Under the pieces are notes generated by a model, which worked only from the letters and a program-made list of their open reading frames with translations, was not told the origin of the DNA and searched no databases. From CBFGTA01 sp965651595 (GTDB lineage: Bacteria; Actinomycetota; Actinomycetes; S36-B12; UBA10799), in assembly GCA_965651595.1 (NCBI GenBank), contig CBFGTA010000037.1, positions 1-19,180 of the forward strand: a stretch of 19,180 nucleotides of DNA. The letters are read 5' to 3'. Position 1 is the stretch's first letter; every line of letters starts with the position of its first letter. Shown here piece after piece: positions 7,671 through 16,600 of this stretch. Position numbers and translations under genes: made by a program.

Positions 7671-9377
7671 CTACCGCTCGGTCGATCGCTGAGGTGTGAG
7701 TCCGTTTTTCGCGAGCATTCGGCGAGTGGCGTCAACGCTGGTAGGCATGTTGGAACCCTCGACGATTACACAGTTCGTTCCGTGCCAATCCTTGCCGGGC
7801 GCGTACGAGGCCCGGCTGAGAATTCGCAGGATGCCGTTGTCCCGAGCTTGTTGGAGGAGTTGATCGGATATCCGCGAGCGACTCAAGTCCATGAAGACAT
7901 CAGCCTGGGCCAGGTCGTCCGCGAGCTCCTTGTGGACCAGTGGCGACCAAGAGATGCGGGGGTCGGTGCAAGTGACAGACGCCGATGAGAACGCTCGGAT
8001 CTGCAGCTGGGGTAGGTGTTCGGCAAGGTGCGACAAGAATGCGGCGGTGGTGCCGCTCGAGGCTTCCCAGTTGTCGGGACCGACGTGAACTGTCAGTCGA
8101 GTGGTGCCTGAGTCAGCCCGGGCAAGCGGTGTCCCCCCGGGGGGCCAGGAGAAATCTGATGAGTCGATCGTCGGCCACATTGATCCGGCGGTCGTGGCGA
8201 ACGGTGACAAGCCCACATCTTGGGCAACTTCTGGTATGAGGCCGATCGTATCCTCGAGGTCTCCGCAATGGATGCGTTTAGCGGCCCTGCCGCATGCCAC
8301 TAGCACTCGTGCCAGTGATTGAGATTCGGGGTCGGTGGATATAACGATGGCCGCTGGCGGTAGGTCCAGAATCTCGGCAGCATCGACGAACTGAGGCTGG
8401 GCGTATACGGGCTCCCAGTAAAGGTTGCTTGGGTGGCATGGCTCGGTCGACGCAAGTGTCACATCGACGCCTGCCAGCACCAGTCGGCGAGCCAAGTCGA
8501 TTGCAGCGGGTTGACTTTCGGCCTGGCCTAGGGTTGTACTCAGGACGATGACGCGACCGTCCGGGCTGGCGGAAACTCCACGGGGCTCCTCCAGATTCTT
8601 CTTGAGAAGAGAAAGCGGGTCGCGCTGCTTGACGTCTGCCATTACTGCGTCGTAACGCTCGCCCCACCTTTGGCGAAAAATTGGCCGGTTTCTCTCCATG
8701 AAGTGGTTGCGGCCCTGGGACGCGAACGAACCCCAGCCGTAGTGGAACACGAACATGGCGGGATCGACCTTGACCGAAAGTCCGTTAGCCAGGACGCGCA
8801 TGCAGAAGTCGGTTTCTTCCCAGTATCCGCGGTCATAGATCGGGTCGAATGTGCCGAGTTCCGCGTAGGTGTCTCGACGGACAGAAAAGAAGAAGCCCGA
8901 GGCAGATCCGATATCAAGGAGTTGGTTCCCACCGAATCTGCCGATGCGTTCAGCCAGTGACCATACGTTCTCTCCGGGAGGGAAGGGAACTTGGGTGAGA
9001 TTCGACCACGTGGACACTCCGGTCAAAGCACCGAGATCGGCTGTCGACCGAAATGACTCGGCGATCCGTCGAAAGACGCCGTGGGGGACGAGGGTGTCTG
9101 AGTTTGCCAAGGTAATAATGTCGCCGGATGCTTGGCTGATGCCGTGGTTGGCGCTGGCTAGGTAACCCTGGTTCGTCTCGTGGGTCACCACCTTCAGATT
9201 CTGTGCGGAAGCCTCCGCCTGGTCGAGCAATACATTGGTTTGAGGGCCGGAACTGTCGTCGACGACGATGATCTCGTCCACGTCCTCGCCCTGGCCTGCA
9301 AGGCTGGCGAGGGCGACGCGTACGTGGTGCGGAGAGTTGTATACCGGCACCACCACACTATGTGTCAGATTGCCCAT
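7671..9377 (-). CDS. GT2 glycosyltransferase fused to a degenerate second GT-like domain
   Basis: Probably transfers a sugar from a nucleotide donor (perhaps dTDP-rhamnose) onto a growing surface glycan, in the cytoplasm. 568 aa, ATG start with GAGAGGG about 11 bases upstream. Residues 1-245 form a family 2 glycosyltransferase of the rhamnosyltransferase-like type: SVVVPVYNS (7-15), VVDDSSG with Asp40/Asp41, metal-binding ANSDT (91-95), and GYWEETDFCMRV (184-195) with the catalytic acidic residues. Residues about 275-568 read like a GT4/GT-B pair of Rossmann halves (VIVLSTTLGQ, then LTVHVGPDNWEAS and the block ADVFMDLSRS), but the EX7E-type glutamates are absent, so this half may bind rather than catalyse. 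It sits 15 bases downstream of the DUF616-GT4 fusion gene, so they are probably co-transcribed. Exact donor and linkage unknown. Confidence 0.85.
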   Translation of the reverse strand: MGNLTHSVVVPVYNSPHHVRVALASLAGQGEDVDEIIVVDDSSGPQTNVLLDQAEASAQNLKVVTHETNQGYLASANHGISQASGDIITLANSDTLVPHGVFRRIAESFRSTADLGALTGVSTWSNLTQVPFPPGENVWSLAERIGRFGGNQLLDIGSASGFFFSVRRDTYAELGTFDPIYDRGYWEETDFCMRVLANGLSVKVDPAMFVFHYGWGSFASQGRNHFMERNRPIFRQRWGERYDAVMADVKQRDPLSLLKKNLEEPRGVSASPDGRVIVLSTTLGQAESQPAAIDLARRLVLAGVDVTLASTEPCHPSNLYWEPVYAQPQFVDAAEILDLPPAAIVISTDPESQSLARVLVACGRAAKRIHCGDLEDTIGLIPEVAQDVGLSPFATTAGSMWPTIDSSDFSWPPGGTPLARADSGTTRLTVHVGPDNWEASSGTTAAFLSHLAEHLPQLQIRAFSSASVTCTDPRISWSPLVHKELADDLAQADVFMDLSRSRISDQLLQQARDNGILRILSRASYAPGKDWHGTNCVIVEGSNMPTSVDATRRMLAKNGLTPQRSTER

Positions 9378-9392
9378 TTTCGCTGCACCCTC

Positions 9393-11564
9393 TCACTGCC
9401 GCTGTGGTGTCGGCTGGTTGATGGAGTTCAGGATCGTTGACGCCGCATCGTCGAAGGTCCATGTTGGGGAGAGCTCACCGGTAAGATGGCGAATGTGCTC
9501 CGCATACGGCTCGGAAGTGGCTAGTTCCAACGATTCGGCCGCAGTGCGCCCGGTCGGGCCCCCGTATAGGACCGCAGCCTGGAGGTCGGGCATGTACTCG
9601 CTCGCAGGTTCGGAGTACGGGAAGACAGTCGGAACACCATAGGAGCGTGACAGGATCGCCGCGCCTGACGTCCACATCTCACGGTGGGCGAAGAAGCAGG
9701 CGTCGGCCGCGCCGAGGTAGGCGGTGATATCGCTGTCTGGGACGAACCCGGGACGAAACTCCACCCCGGGCAGGTTTGCGAGAACCGACACGTCGGCCTC
9801 GGGGTGCACTTTGCCAGCGACCACCAACAGTGCGTCAGGGCGGGTCCGTTGATACTCCCGCCAGCCCTCCACCAGCAGATCGAGCTGCTTGTAGGGCTTG
9901 ATCTCGCCGATACTGACGACTATCGGACCTGTTAGAGACCCAGGCAACTGGAGATGCTCCACTGCCTGTTCTCGGGGGACTCGAGGTCCGTAGACGCCCG
10001 TGAATGCGGGGTGTGGGCAGACGTGGATGCGATCGCGAGCAATGTACTGAGCAACGTGGTTCATTGACGACGACAGGTGGACAAAGCATCTCGCTATTAG
10101 CAGATCGAGGTGCTCGTAGAGGTACTCGTCAATACCTCGATACCGCTGGTCATGTGGAAACGGGTTGTGCCATGTGTGGAGAATTGTCCAGCCGCGGTCA
10201 TTGAGTCGGTTCAGATCGGCCAGAAAATCTGTGGCAGCTTGCCACGTGGCCTCGGGGGTCGGTCGGTGGTAGAAGGGCTCGAACTGGTGAAAGTGGGCGA
10301 CCTTCAACCGGTGCTTCCGCTGGCCTTTGAACTGGTCGGCGATATTGGGATTGCACTCGATCGGCACTCCGGCGCGGCGGATCGAACGCGCTAGTTGCTC
10401 GTAATACGGGTTCTTGGTGGTTTCGGGGGTCATCTGAACAAACCGGATCGCCGACAAGGGTAGGCCCGCGATCGAGCGCGGCAGCCTAGTTCGATCGCCT
10501 TCGATGTACGCCTGGGTGACATCAGCCTCGGGTTGGCGGTCAGTGGGGCGGGTGGTTCGGACCGATCGAACGCCCAACTCTTGGTCTAACGTGTTCGCGG
10601 CGGCGCGAGGGCGCTTGCCGTGGCTCGTCACCGCGAAATCCTGCGACGACCGTAGGGACCCTCCGTCGGGGAAAACGTCGACCCATTTCGCGCCGGCTGT
10701 GTCCAATGAGAAGTTGAGCGATAGCTGGTCTCGGCGCGAGTAACGGTCGATCAGATCCCACCACAGCTTCATGGCGGCCCGAACTTCGACCGACCGAGGT
10801 TTGATCATGAAGAGATTGCTTTCGATCAGCTGATCAGTCTGGTAGCCGATCTCGTCAAAATGCGTGAGTAGCTCGCGCATACCGATTGGGTCGTCCTTCG
10901 CATAGAAATCGCACGCTTCGACCTCGGCGGCGATGGATTCGCGATGTGGGTGGCGAATGAAGGCCGCTGGTAGCGGTTGTTCTGAGAAACTGCTGATGAG
11001 AGGTTCCAGACTGGAACGAATGCAGATGTTGGCGTCGACCCAGACAATGACGTCGAATTCAGGCAGCAGGTCCGGCAGGTGGGTTTTCACGAATCGCGCC
11101 ATTCGAGTTGGATCAGGATGCCAGTAGGGAACGTGGCGCGGTTCCCACAGAGGGTGCTGCAGGTTTGGCGAGTCCGTAAACACGACGTAGTGACAACTTG
11201 GGTCGATCACGGCGGGGATCTGGATCCGATCGTATCCACCGGTGACGCAGGTAACTACCGCACGCTTTTTCGCTGTCGCGGGCGCGCGCGAGTGTTGGCG
11301 GATTGCTCGGGTGATTTTGTCAACGTTTGCGACTTGGCGACAGGCCTGTGCGTCCGCTTGAGCATTTGCGCTTTCGAAGTCGCTGCACGGAGCCCCGGCG
11401 GCCTGGCTCCATAAACGCGCGGCGTCGCGCCAGCGCCCCTTCTTTTCGGCCTTCCGGGCCGATCGTGCGAGCGACGTGTAGTCCTGAGGCCGCTGCTCTG
11501 GTCGCGAGTCTACCCGCAGTTGACGAGCAGTTCGGCGAATCAGCGTAGAGAGTCGGCCAGCCAT
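9393..11564 (-). CDS. DUF616-like glycosyltransferase fused to a GT4-like domain
   Basis: Large two-module glycosyltransferase, 723 aa, ATG start with only a weak Shine-Dalgarno. Residues 1-95 are basic and helical with no clear family. Residues about 100-315 resemble the DUF616/TOD1-MUCI70 type GT-A domain: RAVVTCVTGGYD (101-112), HYVVFTDS, ARFVKTHLPDLLP, the metal-site-like VDAN (176-179), and RRDQLSLNF (277-285). Residues about 418-700 resemble a GT-B family 4 enzyme: KVAHFHQFEPFYHR, HTWHNPF, PIVVSIGEIKPYKQLDLLVEGW (split over 547-568), VEFRPGFVPDSDI, and CFFAHREMWTSG. The usual GT4 EX7E pair is only half present: Glu629 is seen, but residue 637 is Ile. It lies between rmlC and the GT2 fusion gene, in the same direction. 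Substrates cannot be read from the sequence; two sugar additions by one chain is a reasonable inference. Confidence 0.8.
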   Translation of the reverse strand: MAGRLSTLIRRTARQLRVDSRPEQRPQDYTSLARSARKAEKKGRWRDAARLWSQAAGAPCSDFESANAQADAQACRQVANVDKITRAIRQHSRAPATAKKRAVVTCVTGGYDRIQIPAVIDPSCHYVVFTDSPNLQHPLWEPRHVPYWHPDPTRMARFVKTHLPDLLPEFDVIVWVDANICIRSSLEPLISSFSEQPLPAAFIRHPHRESIAAEVEACDFYAKDDPIGMRELLTHFDEIGYQTDQLIESNLFMIKPRSVEVRAAMKLWWDLIDRYSRRDQLSLNFSLDTAGAKWVDVFPDGGSLRSSQDFAVTSHGKRPRAAANTLDQELGVRSVRTTRPTDRQPEADVTQAYIEGDRTRLPRSIAGLPLSAIRFVQMTPETTKNPYYEQLARSIRRAGVPIECNPNIADQFKGQRKHRLKVAHFHQFEPFYHRPTPEATWQAATDFLADLNRLNDRGWTILHTWHNPFPHDQRYRGIDEYLYEHLDLLIARCFVHLSSSMNHVAQYIARDRIHVCPHPAFTGVYGPRVPREQAVEHLQLPGSLTGPIVVSIGEIKPYKQLDLLVEGWREYQRTRPDALLVVAGKVHPEADVSVLANLPGVEFRPGFVPDSDITAYLGAADACFFAHREMWTSGAAILSRSYGVPTVFPYSEPASEYMPDLQAAVLYGGPTGRTAAESLELATSEPYAEHIRHLTGELSPTWTFDDAASTILNSINQPTPQRQ

Positions 11565-11625
11565 TGCTTCACTATATCGGTCGAGTTTGGCCAGTCGGCC
11601 TAGGCGAAGCCTCGAGCTTGGAATG

Positions 11626-12213
11626 CTAGGTCGACAAGACGGGGCAGTCCTCGACCGAGGGGAGTATTCCCTGAGAGTGGGCCTGCTTCAACGTCGGGGC
11701 TTGCGCGTCCTTTGCCGACAGAATCGGCTTGTAGCTCAGGGGCCATTGAATATTGATATCTGAGTCGGTGGGTAGTACGCCCTTCTCGCGAGTGGGGTTG
11801 TAGGTCGTGGTGCACAAGTACATGGCAGTTGTGGATTCAGCCAGTGCCATGAACGCGTGGCCGAGTCCCTCACTGATGACAACCGCCTTTCTGTTGGTTT
11901 CGGTCAACTCGACTGCCGTCCATTTGCCGTAGGTGGCCGAACCGACGCGGATGTCAACGACCACGTCCCAAATAGCCCCTTGAGGGCACGTGACGTACTT
12001 CGCCTGGCTGAGCGGGAACTGAGCGAAATGGATTCCTCGAATTGTTCCGCGGGTGGAGACACTCCAGTTGGCCTGCTCGACCGGAAATCGTAAGCCGGTC
12101 TTTTCATATAGCATGTCGCCCCGAAACCACTCGTGGAACGAGCCGCGGGGGTCGTTGTGGATTCGCGGTTCCACTACGTATGCGCCCGGTATGGGCAACG
12201 GAGAAATCTGCAC
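11626..12213 (-). CDS. rmlC: dTDP-4-dehydrorhamnose 3,5-epimerase
   Basis: Third step of dTDP-L-rhamnose synthesis: epimerises dTDP-4-keto-6-deoxy-D-glucose at C3 and C5. 195 aa, a normal-length cupin. Seen: GSFHEWF (25-31), TIRGIHF with catalytic His62, AKYVTCPQGAIWDVVVDIR with Lys72 and Asp87, SEGLGHAFMAL (114-124), Tyr132 and Tyr138, and the partner Asp169 in SAKDAQAP. The start codon is GTG, whose first G is the last base of the TAG stop of UDP-glucose dehydrogenase (TAGTG at 12211-12215), a termination-reinitiation arrangement. It is separated from rmlB, rmlD and rmlA by three glycosylation genes, which is unusual but not rare. A 61-base gap follows. Also called rfbC. Confidence 0.95.
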   Translation of the reverse strand: MQISPLPIPGAYVVEPRIHNDPRGSFHEWFRGDMLYEKTGLRFPVEQANWSVSTRGTIRGIHFAQFPLSQAKYVTCPQGAIWDVVVDIRVGSATYGKWTAVELTETNRKAVVISEGLGHAFMALAESTTAMYLCTTTYNPTREKGVLPTDSDINIQWPLSYKPILSAKDAQAPTLKQAHSQGILPSVEDCPVLST

Positions 12214-13574
12214 TAGCTTCGCCCAATGCCGTAGTAAGTCCAGCCCGCAGACCTCCAGGTATCCGGGTCGAAGACGTTACGGGCATCTACCATGACTGGT
12301 TGATTGACGAGACTCCGCGAAGCTGAAGGATCCAGCGACGCAAACTCGTCCCACTCGGTCAGCAACAGGGTCACGTCTGCACCTTCCATGGCAGCTTCAG
12401 CTGAGGCAGCGAACTCGAGCGTTGGGTAATCGTTGGATGCGTTTTCGGCGGCACAGGGGTCATAGACGCGGACCAAACCACCCTGGAGTTGCAATTTCGA
12501 CGCGACGTCGAGAGCCGGGGAGTCGCGCGTGTCGTCGCTGTTGGGCTTGAACGCAGCTCCCAAGGCAGCCACGCGGCGTCCGGCGATGGAACCGCCAGTG
12601 CTCTTGATTGCCGTGTCGACGACATGTTGCCGGCGGCGGAGGTTGATGTCGTCCACTTCCCGCAAGAAGGCAACCGCCTCCTGAACGCCGAGTTCACTGG
12701 CGCGGGCCATGAAGGCCCGGATGTCCTTGGGCAGGCACCCACCTCCGAAGCCCAAGCCAGCCCGGAGGAATTTCGGGCCGATGCGATCGTCGAGGCCTAT
12801 GGCCTCGGCCAGACGAGTGACATCGGCACCAGCCACCTCGCAGACCTCCGCCATGGCGTTGATGAAAGAGATCTTGGTGGCCAGGAATGAGTTGGCCGCG
12901 ACTTTCACCAATTCGGCTGTTGGCAGGTCCATCGACAGAAATGGCACGCCATCTGCTATCTGAGACGCGTATACGCGGCGTAGGCAGTGTTCGGCGTCAG
13001 TGCTCTGGACCCCAACTACTATGCGGTCAGGATGCAGGGTGTCGTCGACCGCGAACCCTTCGCGCAAGAATTCCGGATTCCATGCAAGTTCGACCCCTGC
13101 AGGGTTCGCTGCCTGGTGCTCTATCTCTTGCGCCAACGCCGCCGCGGTTCCCACTGGCACTGTCGACTTGCCGACGATCAGGGCGTCGTGGTCAAGGTGA
13201 GATGCCAACCCCCTAACGGCGGAGTGAACGTAGCGAAGGTCTGCCCGGTAAGAGCCCGCCTCCTGAGGTGTTCCGACGCACACAAAGTGAACGTCCCCCC
13301 AGCGTGCGGCACGTTCAATGTCGGAGGTAAACGACAGACGTCCAGAGTCGAGGGCTTGCTCCAGGGCATCGTCGAAATCGGGTTCGTAAAACGGGGGTTT
13401 GCCGACTGCTAGGGCAGATACCTTCGCTCCGTCCGTATCGACGCCGGTGACCTCGAAGCCCAAGTTTGCCATGCAGGCCGCATGGACGGCACCCAAGTAA
13501 CCGGTGCCGATGACTGTAAGACGCGGTGAATCCCAGGAGAACCGCTGCCGTTCGGATGCTGTGGTTGTGGTCAC
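12213..13574 (-). CDS. ugd: UDP-glucose 6-dehydrogenase
   Basis: Oxidises UDP-glucose twice with NAD to give UDP-glucuronate, the usual donor of acidic residues in capsules and exopolysaccharides. 453 aa. Seen: the NAD-binding motif VIGTGYLGAVHA (21-32), GKSTVPVGT (135-143), NPEFLREG (166-173), ELVKVAANSFLATKISFIN with Lys224 and Asn228, the active-site motif GFGGGCLPKD with nucleophile Cys280, and FKPNSDDTRDSPA (342-354). The start is GTG at 13572-13574; the Shine-Dalgarno is weak, so a nearby start is possible, but the Rossmann strand begins only at residue 18. Its stop overlaps the rmlC start by one base. A strong hairpin (13627-13666) sits upstream, between it and the 1044-aa glycosyltransferase. 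Whether glucuronate enters the same glycan as rhamnose is inferred. Confidence 0.95.
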   Translation of the reverse strand: MTTTTASERQRFSWDSPRLTVIGTGYLGAVHAACMANLGFEVTGVDTDGAKVSALAVGKPPFYEPDFDDALEQALDSGRLSFTSDIERAARWGDVHFVCVGTPQEAGSYRADLRYVHSAVRGLASHLDHDALIVGKSTVPVGTAAALAQEIEHQAANPAGVELAWNPEFLREGFAVDDTLHPDRIVVGVQSTDAEHCLRRVYASQIADGVPFLSMDLPTAELVKVAANSFLATKISFINAMAEVCEVAGADVTRLAEAIGLDDRIGPKFLRAGLGFGGGCLPKDIRAFMARASELGVQEAVAFLREVDDINLRRRQHVVDTAIKSTGGSIAGRRVAALGAAFKPNSDDTRDSPALDVASKLQLQGGLVRVYDPCAAENASNDYPTLEFAASAEAAMEGADVTLLLTEWDEFASLDPSASRSLVNQPVMVDARNVFDPDTWRSAGWTYYGIGRS

Positions 13575-13626
13575 CGAAGCAGCATACCTGCAGCCTGGTC
13601 GGGCCGGTGCTCATCTCGGCACAGGT

Positions 13627-13666
13627 CGTCCAGCTGACGGGCGCTCGAGGTCCCGTCGGCTGGACG
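13627..13666 (-). terminator. Strong hairpin between the large glycosyltransferase gene and ugd
   Basis: CGTCCAGCTGACGGG (13627-13641) and CCCGTCGGCTGGACG (13652-13666) pair over 15 bases with one mismatch and a 10-base loop. The hairpin begins six bases after the TGA of the large glycosyltransferase (13673-13675), the right place for a terminator or mRNA 3'-end stabiliser. There is no T-tract on the - strand. The mismatch is a U-G wobble in + strand RNA but A-C in - strand RNA. Confidence 0.6.
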
Positions 13667-13672
13667 GCAGGT

Positions 13673-16600
13673 TCATGACAGTGCGGTCACGTCAGCAATG
13701 AGTGTGGCGGCCCGCGAAGCAAACGAATGGCCAGCCAAGTCCGGGTGCTGACGGACTCGCCTTGAGTCCTGCTGAATCTTGACCCAGGCTCGCTCAACAT
13801 CGTGTGGCGTGCTGGCTACCGTCACACTGTCTCCAAACAGTTTGTCGAGCTCGGCGACCTCGTCACAGATCACGTGAGCACCGCAGGCGACGGCCTCGAA
13901 TACTCGGTTCGAGATGAACCCTTCGGCACGCATCTCAGGGAAGTGATCGGCCAGGACGACCGAGGATTTGGCGTAAAGGGCTCCGAGATCACGATTTGGG
14001 TAGCTGCGCCCAGCAAGAAACTCTTTCGGTAGTTGGGCGTCCCAGTACTGTCCCCACACCCGCAACGGAACACCGGCGGCAACCGCATCTCGCACGACCG
14101 GGCGTTCGTATCTCTGTCGACCGTTGCCGACGAAAACAACTCCGGATCGGTCAATGTTGCCCGCGAGATCGGGGTGGAACTTGTTCGGGTCGAATGCCTG
14201 AAGCAGAGGCCTGACCTCGATGTCGAACAGGTCGCTGGCGCGGCGGGCCCAAGGCTCGCTCGCGGCATACACTAGATCAAATCCCTCAAGTTGATCTGGC
14301 GTGATCTTGCGTGGATGGCTAATGATCCAAAGTATGTTAATGGCGCCAGGCGTCGGGGCCACTCGGTCGTAGCCGTGGAGCACGACAACGACATCGTCGA
14401 GATGCGAAGTGGGGCGATGGCGGGACCCGTGCCAGTCGAGGACCACCTCCTGCCCCTGGTCCCGCAACGCCGCAGCGAGGTCCTCGGCGAAGTACCAGTC
14501 GCCCCACCAGCGGCGGGCGAAACCTGGTGGCGTCATGTGATGGATTGCCCACCGCAACGGCCTCCCTGTCGACTGGGTCGTGGTCGCGAACTGGGGAACA
14601 GGCCGAGTGCGAGGAAGGTCGCGCAGTTGTTCCCCGGGAACAACTTGCCAGGCCGCAACATCGAACTGCAATGCTCGTAAGTAGTCCGAGTACTGCGGGC
14701 CCATCCACCGGCTGGCCCTAAGCGCGGCGGCGACACGGTTGTCGGACTGGAGCCGTTCGCGATTAGTTCGGGCGGCTGTACCTGGAAGCGATGCCGTGAG
14801 CGGTGTGGCGGTTCGTACGCACTGAGCAGAAGTTGGAACGAGGGTCAACCGGTGCTCGTGGTCCCGCTGCGAGAAAGCCCGAGTCGACCAACCTCCAGAA
14901 AGCATGAGGTTCAACCCCTGAGCTGTTTCGACGTCGTGCCGCCGGACTGCAAAACAACGTTCGTCAGCCGCACCCACTTCGAGGACAGCTCCGAGTCGTT
15001 GGACGTCCTCTACCGGGTGCCCACCCAACAACGCAATCGGGAGATCCCCAACGTCGGGGAGCACGTAGCCCGCGCTCAGAGTTCCAACTGCTGCATCCAG
15101 CACCACTGGTTGCACCACGGCAGCATTGGGGTTGCTGTCGAGGCACTGCGCAAGGGTGGCGAGACAGCCATCGAGCATCTCGACTCCTGCATCGCACACG
15201 ATAACTGTGGGGGCGGTAGTTACGGAACACAACTGGTTGACGTGTAAGGGCTTGCCCACCCAACTGGCGTGGCGAGTCCACGCAATTCCGCTTAGCCCGC
15301 CCATCAACGCTGCCGTGGTCGCGTGTGTCCACAAATGTGTGCGGGCCTCCGCTATGGTCACCGCAAGTTCGAGGTCGGTCGAGGGCGACAAAGTCTGAAC
15401 AGTTGCGGCGGTGACCCGAGGGTCGTCTGATCCGATCACCAAGACCGCTGCATCTGGTTGTCCGGACGAACTGATGTCTCGGGGACCTGGCCAGTGGACG
15501 GAATATTTCTGCCGGACGACCTGGTCCCAGCTCGTTGCCTCTGACGTCGATATGCGGCCAACGATCTGCGGATCGTTGGCCCACTCGACTCCGATGATCG
15601 GTATGCGCTTGATCGTGCAGTACTTTGAAATGTTGATGGCTAGGTCGTAGTCGACATACCTGCGCAAGGATTCGTCGAAGCCACCGATTGCTGTGAGAAC
15701 ATCGCGCTCGACGAGTAGCGAGCTCATGTTGTAGACGTTGGTCATATCCAGGAGATCGTCGGCGCTCGCGTCGACTGATAGGAACTGGTCTCCTGATGGA
15801 ACAACTGTGTGGGTGGCGCTACACACAGCCCGGTGATGGTGGCGTTCGGCGAAAGCCACCATCACTTCGAGGAAGTCGTTGCGCCACCGATCGTCAGAGT
15901 CCAAGAAGGCGATGTACTTCCCTGATCCGTCTCGAATACCACGGTTTCTGGCCGCGCATACGCCCTGGTGATTCGTATTGACCAGCCGGACTCGTGGCTC
16001 CTGGCGAACGAGGTCAGACACAATGCTGTCTGTGCCGTCGGTAGACCCATCATTTACAACGATGAGCTCCCAGTTGACGTAGGTCTGACTTCTGACGCTG
16101 GCGATGGCAGACGCAATCGTGTCCGCTCGATTGAGCACTGGCATGACGACCGTCACGAGGGGCCCAGATCTTCGCAATGCCTCGTCGTGGTAGCTCTGCC
16201 GCAGGTTCTGATCCGCAGCGAAATCCCACGTGCGGGACGGGGTCTTTGCCCGGAGTTTGCGAATCCGCACGATGTCTGTGACAGCGTCGTGGAGAGCTGC
16301 TCGCCAGGCAGCGACCGTCACGGGTGCGCTGTCCCAGTCGTCTCGCAGCGGCAGGGTGTCGCTGGGTTTGGCGTGGGCCGCGAAATGACCTCGCGGCCCA
16401 CCCGGATAGTGCGCTGCATCAGGGTGATCGGCGATGTACTTGAAGTCGTCGAAGAGCGGGTGCGGCAATGGGCCGAGTTGCTTGTCAAACTTCCATTGCT
16501 CGTCGAAGCCGTCCACGTACGTCGCTACTGCATCCAGGTACTGCTTAGTGTCGTATTGCTGGGAGGTTGCCAAAATCGGGTGGGGTGGGAACTGGGTCCT

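Noticed and set aside
11581..11615. TCGAG/CTCGA repeat with inner AGGC/GCCT stem after rmlC
   Set aside because: Short, interrupted stems; not convincing as a terminator, and the next gene follows in the same direction.
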